Shown here piece by piece: positions 1-12,533 of a stretch of DNA of 64,000 nucleotides. The notes under the pieces were generated by a model that saw only the letters and a program-made list of their open reading frames with translations, searched no databases and was not told the DNA's origin. Source of the stretch: Alligator mississippiensis (taxonomy: Eukaryota > Chordata > Crocodylia > Alligatoridae); NCBI RefSeq assembly GCF_030867095.1, contig NC_081824.1:352134203-352198202 (forward strand), given 5' to 3'. The position numbers and the translations under genes are program-made. Position 1 is the first letter of the stretch; every line of letters starts with the position of its first letter.

Positions 1-99
1 GGCCTCCATGTGGACTCACCAGCCCCCTCCTGGATCCACTAACCCCCACACCTGATTACTTAGATCATACACCTAGCACAACTCCCAGCACTAGCAAAC

Positions 100-1170
100 A
101 TAGAATCATAGAAAATTAAGGTTAGAAGAGATCTCAGGAAGTCATCCAGTCCAACCCCCTGCTCAAAGCAGGACCACCGCCAACTAGATCTTCCAAGCCA
201 AGGCTTTGTCTATCTGAATCTTAAAAACCTCCAAGGATGTAGATTCCTCACCACTCTGAGTAGCCTGTTCCAGTGCTTTACTAGTCTTCTAGTGAGAAAG
301 TTTTTCCTAATATCTAATAATCACATTGGCCAACTCCCTCAGCACTCTTGGGTGTGTTGCATCCAATCCCATGGACTTTTACATGTCCAGCTTTTCTAAA
401 TAGTCCCTAACATGTCCTTTCACAACTGCTAGCTGTTCACCTCCTTCCCAAACTATGCTGCCTGGTGAAGTAGTCTGGGAGCTGACCTTGCCTGTGAAGA
501 CAGAGATGAAAATGGCTTTGAGTACTTCAGCCTTTTCTGCATCATCTGTCACTAGATTGCCTCCCCCATTCAGTAAGTGACCCACAGTCACAGTCCCTGA
601 CCTTCCTCTTGTGGTTGACATATTTGTAGAAGCCCTTTTTGTTACCCGTCATGTCCCTGGCTATCTGTAGCTCCAATTGTGCTTTGGCCTCCCTGATTTA
701 ATCTCTGCATATCCGAGCAATACTCTTATACTCTTCCCTCATTGTTTCTCCAAGTTTCCACTTCTTGTAAGATTCCTTTGTGTGTTTTAGCTCACTGAAG
801 AGTTCCCTGCTAAGCCAAACTGGTCTTCTGCCATACTTGCTAGTCTTCCTGCACATCAGGATGGTTTGTTCCTGTGCCCTCAGTAAGGTTTCTTTAAAAT
901 ACAACCAGCTCTCCTGGACTCCTTTCTCCCTCAGACTGGCCTGCTAGAGGATCCTGCCCGTTAGTTTCATGAGCAAGTTGAAGTCTGCTTTTCTGAAGTC
1001 CAGGGTCCTTACTCTGCTGCTGTCCATTCTTCCTTTCCTCAGGGTCCTGAACTCATTCATCTCATGGTCACTGCTGCCCAAGTTGCCATCCGTTACTACT
1101 ACATTCCCCACCAATTCTTCCCCGTTTGTGAGCAATAGGTCCAAGCTAGTCTTGCTACAAATAAGTAGCA
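100..1170 (-). mobile_element. CR1 LINE, 5'-truncated with internal deletion
   Basis: Read on the minus strand this is a CR1 retrotransposon. The 3' tail lies at about 100-310 and carries the usual CR1 end (ATAGAATCATAG on the plus strand, followed by the AGTCCAACCCC block). From about 330 the sequence jumps into the middle of ORF2. Pieces of the endonuclease C-terminus (a GSSDHE motif and a LDFRKADF block near 1000-1110) and of the endonuclease-RT linker (about 380-900) are readable. The catalytic reverse-transcriptase part between them and the tail is missing, so a large internal deletion joined ORF2 to the 3' end. The frames are interrupted; the copy is dead. Confidence 0.85.
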
Positions 1171-1229
1171 AAAGTCAGCAAGGGCCAAATGACATGCATC
1201 TGCATCAAAGACTAAAGACAGAGGGCAAG

Positions 1230-2100
1230 CAAACATTCATCACTTCAAATTGTAATAAGGCATGGAAAACAGTGCTTTAGTATGGATGCAATACATTACT
1301 GATGCCTCTGAGTACAAATCTATATGGTATATCCATCAGGTATACTTTCTTATTCCAAAGTGCTTGAAGCTGCAGACTTAATAATGTGCCAAGAAGAAGT
1401 GGTTACCTTTGTGTCAGGCTAAATTAAAGAAAAGGAAAAAATTATTTGCATACTGCTACATTTTAAGGGGCTGTTTTTGTTTGAACAAAATTAGTTTCCT
1501 ATGCATAAGTCTTCCTTCTTTGTCCTGTTATCACTGGCAGCCTGGTTTGATCTACCTTGCTATATAAGGACTGGACAAAGGCATGGGTTCAATAGCATTC
1601 AAAACTTCCTTCCCCGACAATTACAAGGAGGGGGGGGGGGGGCAGGAGAGGAGGGTTTCTACTGCCAATGCTAGATCTTTCTTGCAAACACTAATGACCC
1701 AACCCAGCATGTATCCCCTTGAAGAGATTCACCTCTCCTTTTTCCAAAACACACATTTGATCTCTCTCTGATCTGCTTGGATAAGGGCTGAGGCAGATCC
1801 ACTCCTCCTCCCCACACCCTTTACACTGGCCCTTCAGTGGCTGCTGCCCAGAGTGCAGATGGACCCAGCAGATTGAATACTCCTGCCAAGGCCTGCTCCC
1901 TTGTACATGGGTGTGGGGTATTGCACGCTGGCTTCTGAGTCATCCACTTTTGAGGCAGCGTCTGTGGTAGAAGTGACACATGGCCTGCCATGGCTGTCAG
2001 GAGGGGGAGCATGGGAGCAGAGGACAATGAGGTCACAGAGGGTTGTGTTCTGTTCCATAGTATCCAGGACACTGCCCTGTAAAGAAGCAACTTCAAGGAT
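1230..2100 (+). repeat. Unclassified interspersed repeat, copy 1
   Basis: The stretch from the block CACTTCAAATTGTAA (about 1241) through the TATA-like CTATATAAGGACTGG (about 1559) to the block around 2020-2090 (GGTTGTGTTCTGTTCCATAG) matches a second copy at about 30195-30645 in the same direction and order. This copy has extra sequence inside, including a run of 14 G at about 1629-1642. No terminal repeats or coding similarity were recognised. It could be an unnamed transposon or an old segmental duplication around the gene between the copies. Confidence 0.6.
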
Positions 2101-2413
2101 GCCCGTGGCAGAATTGTGGTAGCAGAGAGGGAGCATGATACAAGCCACCATTTCCCTCCTCCTTCTGCTTGTCTGCCTGTGCGCTTGTGATACTCATGCT
2201 GATATCCTTGGGGATCTGGAGGCAGGTAAGGCACTGGGGTAGGGCAGAGAAGATGCCTGGCATGAATGGCATGAAGCCTGCAACACAATCTGCCTGGGTG
2301 GCAGTGTGCATCCCCCCAGCGTCCAGCTGTTTGGGCACACAGTGATCCCTCTGCAGATGGAGAGATCCAAGAGCCCCTCTCCATCCCATTGGGGACAATG
2401 TGTGGTTCACTAA

Positions 2414-2729
2414 GGGTGTTTATAGATGTACTCTGGGAGGCAAGTGGGGAGCACTTTAATTAGTACAGCTCTGAGAGCCATGCTAATCAAAAATGCCCAG
2501 AGCGTCATGTGTATCAGCATCCCCATGATGAAAAATGGTGGGAGGGCACTTTGAACTAAAGCTTGTTGAAAAAACTTTAAAGTGCCCCCGCCATCATTTT
2601 TCAGTGTGGGGATGCTAATACACATGATGCCAGAGTCTGCTGGAGCACAGTAATTACCATGCTCCTGCAGACTTGATTAATCAGCCTCAGACTCAGTTAA
2701 ACAGCCTCCCTGCATGTGTATAGGAGCCC
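2414..2729. mobile_element. MITE with 3-bp TAA target duplication
   Basis: A 316-bp element with inverted ends (GGGTGTTTATAGATG at the left; reverse complement of the right end GGGCTCCTATACACATG), flanked on both sides by TAA. The interior shares blocks with the element at 28331-28655 (TTTAATTAG, CTCTGAGAGCC, CTAAAGCTTGTT, CTTTAAAGTGCCC), so the two are one family. A 3-bp TAA duplication fits PIF/Harbinger-type elements, which are known in crocodilians; the superfamily assignment is inference. It carries no open reading frame. Confidence 0.7.
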
Positions 2730-3545
2730 TAAGTGCTGTAGTTAATGAAGCAGCGTCATCTTCTTGCAACTAGGAGGTACAGTTGGCATCCTCAGAAATT
2801 GCTGCTGCAGCCCGCTCAAGTGGGCACAGTTTGGAGACCTCTCCTCTCTTTCCTCCAGGGGTTCACATTAAAGAGGATGACCCTTTGGGTTTCAGACAGT
2901 GAGCTTATTGAGGTAGGAGTTTTTTCTTCTTGTGTACAGCGGCAAGCACTACAGTGCCTCAGAAATGGGCCCTGGCTGTAATCTAGCATAAGCTGTATCC
3001 CTTTGCAGGAGTGTCAGATAAAAATGTGAAATATAGTGCTAGTGTTAAGTGACAATTGACAGGAAGTTATGTTTAGTTTAGCATCTCTCTGTATGGGCTG
3101 AAATCCTACTGATATATAAAAGGCAACATGTTTCCCACTGATGCTCTTCAGATGTCAGTGATTACACAGTATAATGTTAAAATAAAACTGTCTCTGGATG
3201 GGAAGTAAAAATTGTGGACCACTTGTGGTACCTGGGGCCATTTTCATGGTTTCCATGAAAACTGCAAAATCATAAAGTGAATAGATTCCTACTTATAATG
3301 TCTTATGTCTCATGGTGACCAAATTAAATGGGTAATACAGGCAGGAAAGCAGGCCAGAGCAAAGAGCCTGTGATGAGTGCCTAACAGAAAACCTTTGGAT
3401 GTGACCCTTGTTGGTTGGCCTAATACCATGGTAAATGCAACAGAGAAAGGTCTGTGTTTTTAGTGTAACTTGTTAAATGTTAGACATTTTGTTAAAAAAT
3501 TACATGTGCATGACAGATCCTCACTGTAAATTGCTTCATTTTCAG

Positions 3546-3602
3546 ATGTACCTGTTCCAGTTCTACCCGAAGATAATATTAACTCAATGACTAATTCACT
3601 TT
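3546..3602 (+). CDS. Exon of unrecognised membrane-protein gene (57 bp, phase 1-1)
   Basis: Acceptor CATTTTCAG and donor GTAAGT bound a 57-bp open segment. In phase 1 it reads VPVPVLPEDNINSMTNSL after a split Asp codon. The next candidate exon also opens with a split codon followed by Val-Pro, which hints at exon duplication. It is the first exon of this gene that I can see; an upstream exon ending in phase 1 is needed. Confidence 0.5.
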
Positions 3603-6600
3603 GTAAGTAGCTTAAATTTATTATACTTATTCTATTTACTAATTACTGTGTACATGCTGATTTTAGCATCTTATGCTTGAGCTATGACTCCATATCAAGG
3701 GAGTACTCAACAAAAGATTTCAGTAAATAATATAAAATGGGTCTTGATTATTCATAAAACAAAAGGAATAATTTTGGCAACTGGTTCAAAGTGTTTCTAA
3801 TAATTTTGCTTCTGGCTGTAACTTAACAGAACTTTTAGTAGTTTTATTTTGTTTTTTAAAACAGGTAGTAATTGCCCATCCTCCTATCTTTGATTGTAGA
3901 TGTTCCAAAATCTGCCCCATATCCATTGGACCTGATGCATCAGATTTTAGAGACATATAGACAGCGCACGGGTAAATATAAATATTTATGCTTTACTTAC
4001 ATAGGGCTCTTGTTTCTTGAGTCAGAGACCTAACTACCTATGGGCTTTTGCCAGTCAGAATTTTGTGACTTATGCATGCCTACAAGAAAGGGCTTCCATA
4101 GTCACAGAGCTGTCTGGCCAGTATAGCCTATCCAGCAAGTGCAGGAGCTGTTTGCACTTATTGGTCACCTCTGTATGGAACACTTAGCATGCTCGTTATC
4201 TGAGACTGCAGTAAGCATTCCTGGGTGAGTCTACATGTGCTATTAATGCTTTAAAGGCTTACTGCCTAGTAAACATTCCCTGGGAGAAGGTGTACACATG
4301 CTCCCTGTTGGGAGCAAATCTGCTCCTACCCTTCTCTGACCCCCTGCAGCAGGCAGGGGGAGCTCCGGGGCTGGCAGGCACCTGAACCTGGCCAGCAGAG
4401 CTCTGTTGGCTGGAGCAGTAGCTGTTTCCTTGCCCCAAACATATTGGGAGGGGTCCTGATGTGCAGGGTGCTGGGAGACAGCTGCTACTGCAGAGCTCTC
4501 CCAGCCCCATGCACATGGAGACAAACCCCATGCCCAGTGGGGATTCCTCACATAGTTGGGGGCTGGCTGGGAGCTGTCCCAGTTCTAAGGCAGCTCACAG
4601 CCAGCCCCTGGCTGGTTGGGGATTTCCCTAAGCAGCTGGGGGTTGGCTGAGAGCTGTTCCACTTCTGGGACAGATTCTGACCAGCCCTGGGATGTGCGGG
4701 GAAATCCTCACCCAGCCCAGAGCTAGCTGAGAGCTGCCCCAGAAGTGGGACAGTCCCCTGCTAGCCCCCCACCACCTCCTTTTCACCAGCTCAGGGAAAT
4801 CCCCACCCAGCTGGGGGCTGGCTGGAAGCTGCCCCAGAAGTGGGACAGCTCCTGGCCAGCCCCCAGCTGTACAGGGAAGCAGAGCTCTCCCCATGTCTCA
4901 GAGCTGCTCAGCTCCCCACAGGAGCTTGGATCTGAGCAGCACTGGGACACAGGGGTGCAGAGAGCTACCTATCCTCATGCTACTCAGCTCCTGGCTCCAG
5001 CCAGGAGCTGAGCAGTGCCAGGACCAGGAAAGTTCCCTGTCCCTTATGACCCTCTGGTGTTGGGGCTGACTGGGAGCAAATTTGCTCCCAGTTTGCTCCC
5101 AGTCAGCATCTACATATACAGTACTGTGCAGTATCTACTGTGCAGTTAGTTTATTATGTGAATTTACAGGTAGTAGCTAACTGTGCAGTAGACTAATTTA
5201 ATGCACAGTAAATGGTGTACACATTTAGACAGTGATGCTTTATTGCGCAGTAGATTAGTAAGTGTATACCCACCATTCCTCACTGCCCCCCCCATACACC
5301 CTCACACACAATATACAAGAGTAAGACTTTATTTTCAACTATTATGCAATCACCTCTATATCCATTACTCAAAAAACATAAACCAGGACAAATATTATTT
5401 TTTAAATTAAAATTAAATTTATGGTAGATGGTTGATTTTTAGTATATGATTTTGTATCTATAGTTTGTTAAAATTATATCTTCTAAAAGATTTTGTGTGT
5501 GTGGCCCTTGACAGCTCACCAAAACTTGTTAAGTGGCCATCCAGCTGAAATAATTGCCCACTCCAGTTTACTACAATCTCAACCCACCCTGGACAGGGCT
5601 GGAGTTAATTGTGCATACCTGGCCCTTCCTGGACAATGAAGGGCATTACACCTGCTGCTTGATCTGTACCTGACTCTAGATCCATGCTGTGAGCCAGGTC
5701 TCTGTCAGTGGCAATCTTGAAACTGGCTGCAGCTGATTGACAATCCCAATCCCTGCACCACACTGGAGTCTTGAGTTTGTATTACCTCTGTGAAAAAGTC
5801 TGACAGTAGCTAACTACATGCTATTTAATATAATCTGGAGATACTCCTCCTGCAAAAAGTCAAATTTTTGCTATGATTCAATCACACTTAGCATGTGCTT
5901 GAATGCACAGATTCTCACATTTTATGTGCAGTAAACATACCCTAAATTTAATGTGCGACGTGGCCCTCGCACACTATGCATAAGTACTTAAAATGCCAAT
6001 TATATGGATGGGTAAGTGCCATTTAGATGCACAAAAAGTAACAGAATTTGGGCCTTAGTGCTCCTCAAGGATAGAGCTTGTTGAGGCCTCAAATCACCAA
6101 GTATTTTGCTTTCACTTATTGTGACAGCAAAATCTGTGGATATGTTATTTATTGAGGTGAGATTTTGGTTTCTAGAGTAACTTGGCACCTCTTCATCATT
6201 TTGAAGCTGGTGTACTAATGTAAAAGTGACCTAGAAAAAGCAGTTTCTTACTTATGAGTAATGTTGAGTCTTTTTCATGTATTACTGAAACTTAATTGCA
6301 TAAGGAGAGCAATGATTATTTACATTTTGGGGTTGGACTAGATGACCTCTGAAAGCCCCTTCCAGCCCTACTTATCTATGATTTCAAGAGCACTCTCAGC
6401 CCTGCTTAATCCACCGGCCCTCATCAGTTAAATTCATGTCACTTTGAGTGTATGAGGGAAATGAATTGGAGGAAATGGCACAGAACTGTACTTGTGTACA
6501 TGTAGCCTGATGTTTGGTTCACTGATGGAAACTTCACCAGCAAACACAGCCAGAGCAGCTGTAACAGCAGCAGCGGCTGGAAGGTCACTGCTGCTAGGAG

Positions 6601-9600
6601 AGATGTCAGCTCTTGTTTTTGCTGCAGAAAAATTAGTGTTTAATTGGGTGCTTGATACGTATGTTAGCAGCAAAAAAAAAAGTTGAGTGTTTCCAGAGGA
6701 TGAGTACCAAACCCACCTGGAGCATGAACAAAGATATTCAATTCCCTATTGTTGCAAAAGTTCTATCTTGTCTAGTCCTGCATATAGCCAGCTCTGGGGC
6801 CTCACAGGAACCTTTCTTTCCCCATGTACAATATACTGTCATGGAAACAAAGGCATTCAACTGTATTATAATATGAACACAGTTAAAACAAAAATGTTAT
6901 ACTAAAACCATAGTTTGTCACAGCATGCAGCTAGAGTGTATGCATGTGCATTCAAAGGTAAATAATTTGACTAATTTCTACAGGAGTACCAGATTGGCTT
7001 AGACAGGTTTTAAAGATATAATCCCACAAAGGTGCAGAAGAAACCTACAGATCAAGCATTACAACTGAAGCAACTATTTAGACAGTTAAGAGCATTCACA
7101 GTTATGTGGCCATTGAGCAGGTGGGCTGTGATTGGGGGAGGGCGATTAAAGGATTTAGGCACCAAAGTCCTTTTTTAAATTTAACCCTAGAGTGACCATG
7201 TGTAGGTGATCCTTGGAAAACAGTGTGATTACTCATATGGTTAGAATTACTTGTGTACTTAAGTGTTTTGCTGGATTGAGGCCTCTATGCAAAAGTATAC
7301 TTCAAACACAACACTAAGAGTGCAGAAGTTATGAACTGAAATCATGGAAGGCCAAACTTAAACCTCACCCGGTCTTTTCTTGCTATAGGTGTATTATACA
7401 GGCTCCTGGATATTACTTGGTGTACGGTGGAAAAAAGTGCATGGCACACATAAGTCTGTAGTTGTGCATCTGAGATATTACAAAATATTATGTGGTATTA
7501 GAGAAATAGTAAGTGCTTGTATAATAAAATCACATTAAGTCTCATATGGTATATTTCATCCATAGACCTTTAGACATTTAACACACAAGCTGTGTATCAT
7601 TACAGATGGAATATCAGTCACACAAAAAGAACCCGATTAATGTAACCTAGACAACATAGCTTTACTACAATATTCTTCAAATGTAGTGATAATGTACCAG
7701 GATATTAGAGGTCTGAATTAAGATCATAAGAGATGACATACTGGTCAGACCATCTCATCTAGTATTCTGTATCTCACAGGCCACATCTACACAAGCAGAC
7801 ATCTGCGCTGCACAGTTGTTACTGCGCAGTCCCATTGCCACATAATTATTTTTAGCTGCTACTGCACAGTAGCATTGATGTCATGGTTCATGCCCAGTGA
7901 TGCTACATCACCATAGCAATGAGCTATGGCACAGTAGCTGTTTGCTATGGCAACATAGCATCTTGTGTAAGCACACCTACAGTGGTGCAGGGATGGCAAA
8001 GGGAAGAGTATTTATGCTGGACCTATCCAGACTGATCTGTTCCCTGCCCCTTTCAGCATTTGGAGGTCTTGGAAGTTTTAATTTGGATTTTGCTCCCATA
8101 ACAATAACATCCGCTGATGGGTAATGTTTAATGTCCCCTCCCACATCAATTTCTTTAATCCTCTTTTCAACTGGGTTAAAATATCAGCTTATGCATCATC
8201 TTGTGGCAATGAATTCCACAAGTTAATTACAGGTTGTGTGCAAAAAAATTTCCTTTTCTTAGTTTTAAGCTTGGTTTTTAATATTTGGTTCATTTGTTGC
8301 CTAGTTCTAATACTGTAAGAGATAGTAAATACTGGGCACACCTACACGTTCATTAATGTGCCATAGTAACTGCACATTAAGTTTAGTATTTGGTTAACCA
8401 AATATTAAATCAAGGTGCAGTAACTTATGCTATTGCACAGTAGGGCTGCCACATGGGTTTTTAGTGATGCTTACTACATAATAGCTTAATACTACTGCGC
8501 AGTAGCGTATTAGCATGGTTTTCGCCTGGCGTGCTACTGCGCAGTTAGCATCTCGCGTAGACATGCTTACTGAGTTCATATTCACTTTCTCCGCACTGTT
8601 TATTATTTTAGACTTCCATCTTCCCCCTTACCACATTGTCAACGGCTATAACACACTCCATGGTGATTCCTTAACTTCTGACAGTAAATTCACTTTTGTC
8701 ATACAGAACTGTAAACATGACAATGATTATGTGGTAGAGAGATAGCTTTTTTGGCATCCTGCTGCTATAGGCCCACAGCAGATATCTGTGGGGAAACAAT
8801 CTGACCTCTGGTTTTGGATTTGCTTTCACTGCTAATATCCTATTTGTCCCCAGATCTGTCTAGAGCACACTTTCCATGTCCTCCCCTCCATTCTCCAAAA
8901 TACGTAGAACTTGTAGTCCATAGTCAGGAAAAAAGTGTTTAAAAAAAGAAATATCAAAATCAAGACAGACATAGATTTTCTCTTCTTTCACTCATGTGAA
9001 TGTTTATTGTAATGATGAGTTCTGTTAAAGAAGTACGCCTCCTTGATAAAAGCAAATCTTGTTTACATCTTCATGAAAGACGCTAGCGGTGTTTTGCAGG
9101 CAATTTACAACACGCGACAGCTCTCTACTGGTTTTAGCCAGTCCTGAAAAACAAACAAACTGCTCTAATGTGTGACAGGGCAGTGAGTCTACCCTGTCAT
9201 GAGACCCCGAAAGAACAAAGAAAGAGACAAAACTTACCGGGGTGGTGAGCCTGGACGGAGAGAAAAGACGCAACAAACCCGCGCAGGGAAAAGATGCATG
9301 GAAGCCCCAGATGTTAATTAAAGCAATCAGCTGTGAGAGCCGGCAAGGCAGAGAATGGAATGCTGCCGCCGCAGTCAAAGCTGATCTTCGCGGGAGTTTA
9401 TAAGGGAGCCAAACAGGCAGTTGGCTCTCCTCTGGTGAGGGGAGCAGCACACAGGGGAGTTCAACCAAGCCAGGACCCGCAGAGACTGAATGCGTACCAT
9501 AGATTTACCTGAAGAGCACTCACTGCTGAACTGGTGAGATTGAGTCTGGTGAGAGTCAGGCTTCATCCTGGGGACCTGGGGAAGGAAGGAGATGAAGCAG

Positions 9601-12501
9601 ATCTGAATTGTGAGTTTGGGCCAGTGGCTTAAGATGACCCTTCTTTAAAGGCTAAGGGAAAAGGAGGAAACTGTCACTTTATATGATGGCCCGTGAGTTG
9701 GAATGGGACCAGAGGCCAGCAACCAGAGACCAGATTTTTTTCAAGGCAGCATAGAGAATTTGTTTTCCACAAAGGAGACTTAACAAGATCAACGCAAGCA
9801 CATTTTGTGTGGTAAGGACAGGGTATGGCGATGGTGAAGCCCTGTGAAGAGGACCCCTAATCGTAAATTACAGGAATTAACGTCATCTTTGTCCCTCAGG
9901 ACAATCCATCTGTTTGGATCCTTCCTTAACATCTAAGTCATGATGGATGAAATAAAAAAGGAGACTCTCTGGTCCTAAGAAAGGGAGAGAGTGCAATTTT
10001 TATTTGGGGACGGAGCTAGATCTTTCACATAATGTTTCAGTTACCAGTAACTGTTCTCATAGAGAGACAGTGTACTATTTCCACAATTATGATCTGAGAA
10101 GGTCTATGTATGCTAAAGACCAAACCATAGATTTAATGAGGCATAATACAACCCAAACTCTCTTAAACGTGCAAAGAAAAGCAGTATTCACAACACAGTA
10201 GTTTTTCAGAACAAAACTGTCTATTTCTCTTTGGCATAAGCTGTAACAGTTTTGTTCTTCTGCAGCCACTCCCAACTGAAGCCTTCAAATGTATAAATTG
10301 TACAAGTTTTATTTCAGATACTTAAAATTGCTTACTCCAATTGACCAGAGAAAGATTTTTAACTCTCATACCTAGAGGACAGCACTGAACATCCAGCTAA
10401 TTTGCTAGTTTGACACCTGGCATTTTGTTAAACTGTTGTTTCCAGTTCAAGTAGACAAAACCCATTAAGTGTTTTATGGAAAATTAATAAGCTATTCTGA
10501 CCCAACTTAATACTAGTCATCATATTGTTCCTTCCTCACACAATACGGGCCAAATCATAATTGGCCTCTAGGCACCTAAACAGTTGTTAGGCAGACTTAG
10601 GCCCTGACATCACCAAGAGCTTTCCACATTTACTCTACTCAGCCACCTCAAAATTGCACAAGACAATAGATTCCACTTTGGTCTGAAGAGACCTTTAAGC
10701 ACCTAAATATATCCTGCTACTTATGCTCAGAAGCAACCCACGTGGGCATGAGATACTTAGGTAGCCTGCCTATACTTAACTGAGATCCAAGCTGGTGTTG
10801 AGAGACACATGAACTCTGTGTTACTCTCAAAAGAACAAGGAGTTAGTCTTATAAAATGATAATACTTTTATATTCAGAAAGCCTTCTTAGTCTACTGATC
10901 TGCTGTTCCCTCCAGCAAGCCCGAGGCAAATGTAACAACTTATATATAACACTCTTAAATGTATCCACACATCGTCTTCCTTTACATGTAACATATTCCC
11001 ATATAATACTAACATTGGCAGTTTAGTTCAACCTATAGTTAAAGCACATTTCAACAGGTTTCTATAGTCTTTGTGTTGGCTTTTTAGCTCTAAGTGATCT
11101 TCTCAATTTCTCTGCATTCTCAGTCCTTATTGGTTCTGTTCTTGTTTGGTTTCTGTGTTCAGCTTTCTCTTTCTCTGTCATTTTCAATCTTCTCTTTGTT
11201 TCTTATTGCTTTGAAATTAGCTCTCTTTCCTTTGGTGAATCTTGTGATGCTGTTTCTTTTCTCCCCTTGCAAGATGCAAGTGTCGTCTGTTCCATTTTAA
11301 CACCTGTCCTTCTGGCATGACTATTTTATAGGATCTGGGAGCTACTTGATGGGAAACTAGTGCTTTTTGTTTCCATGTTCGTCCATCTAAAATAAAATAT
11401 CTTTGATGTGCAGTTGTGGTAACTTCCTGTAACCCCTGTCACAGTACCATTTTGTTTGCATTTGTCATTTTTAAAAAATGTTTCCACATCTTGCTTTTCA
11501 TTCTGATGAGCATCTCCCACAAGATTTGGCAGTCTGGTTTTGAGTTTCCTGTTAAACAGAATTTCTGCTGGGGACAATCCATTGTAGCAGAAAGCCCCCT
11601 TTTCCTCTTGCCTGCAGTTGCTCTCCCCTCCTTGGATATGTTTTTCCTCTTCTACCTTTTCTTCCTTCCTCTTTCTTTCACTTTAAGATAAGGAATTGTG
11701 TTTTAAAATTTGTATGTGTGCATTTTGTATCTCCCCTTGTATTTTGGTATTTTTATCTATTTGTGGGCCATGGCAATACTTTTGTAGCTTATATTTTATA
11801 CTCCTCACCTTTCAACTAAATGTGTTTAGTTTCAGAGGTAAGTTATACATTGTAACAATGTAACAAGGGCAGGAGTCAAACTGCTGCTTCCCTGTATCAG
11901 GCGGGCCCCTGAAAGAGGGAGTGAATCAGTGATTGAATGTGTAACAGTAGCAGGCAGAAATTAATACCTAGAAAAACCGCAGATCAACCAAGGGAAGAAA
12001 TCAACAGAAGACAATGTAGCAACTAGGACATCTCTAAACATCACTGTTCAAGGGCTAGAAGGCCTGGCCTGAGTTAATCAACGCCGGGGACCAACTATTG
12101 GGCATGAATATCTCCAGATCAACCGCTCCCAGAGCCCTATTCAAAATTCATCAATAGACTCCCAAACCTTCACGTACACGTGGACAACCCCTGGGGCTGA
12201 CAGATGCCATTCAGTAGCCACCGAGGGGGAAGTCCCACAAGGGTCAATGACCCCTGGATTGGGCAAACCTGAGAACTGGGGAGTCACCAAAGTCTGCCAA
12301 GGACAGATAAAAAGCAGTGAAAAGTGACCCTCAGCGGCGCCGTCTTGATCTCCAACTTGACCAGCACCCGACCTGTCCAGCCAGAAGGACCAGCCGGCGA
12401 CCCCCTTCTGGAAGATAATACCACGCTGAGAGAAGCCTCAATGGCAGACTCCAGTGCCTGCGGGATAGGTATACCTGACTCTTGTAGCTCGCTACTGTGT
12501 A

Positions 12502-12533
<32 letters not shown>

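Larger units (their letters stand above)
7715..8650 (-). mobile_element. Old CR1/L3-type LINE 3' region split by two MITEs
   Basis: Three blocks (about 7715-7778, 7980-8333 and 8571-8650) match in order a repeat end widespread in reptiles. The first holds CATACTGGTCAGACCATCTC. The second holds GGCAATGAATTCCACAAGTTA followed by TTCCTTTTCTTAGTTTTA. The third holds TTCACTTTCTCCGCAC. Two younger MITEs separate the blocks, and the third joins the second directly when the insert is ignored (TAGTAAATA followed by TTCATATTCACTTTCTCC). Assignment to the L3/CR1 group rests on memory of the family. Confidence 0.6.

Noticed and set aside
1821-2384. 187-codon minus-strand frame
   Set aside because: No family resemblance, no splice context, and it overlaps a repeat found again at 30195-30645.
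9025-9468. 147-codon minus-strand frame
   Set aside because: It crosses the left edge of the solo LTR at 9171, so it cannot be an old gene.
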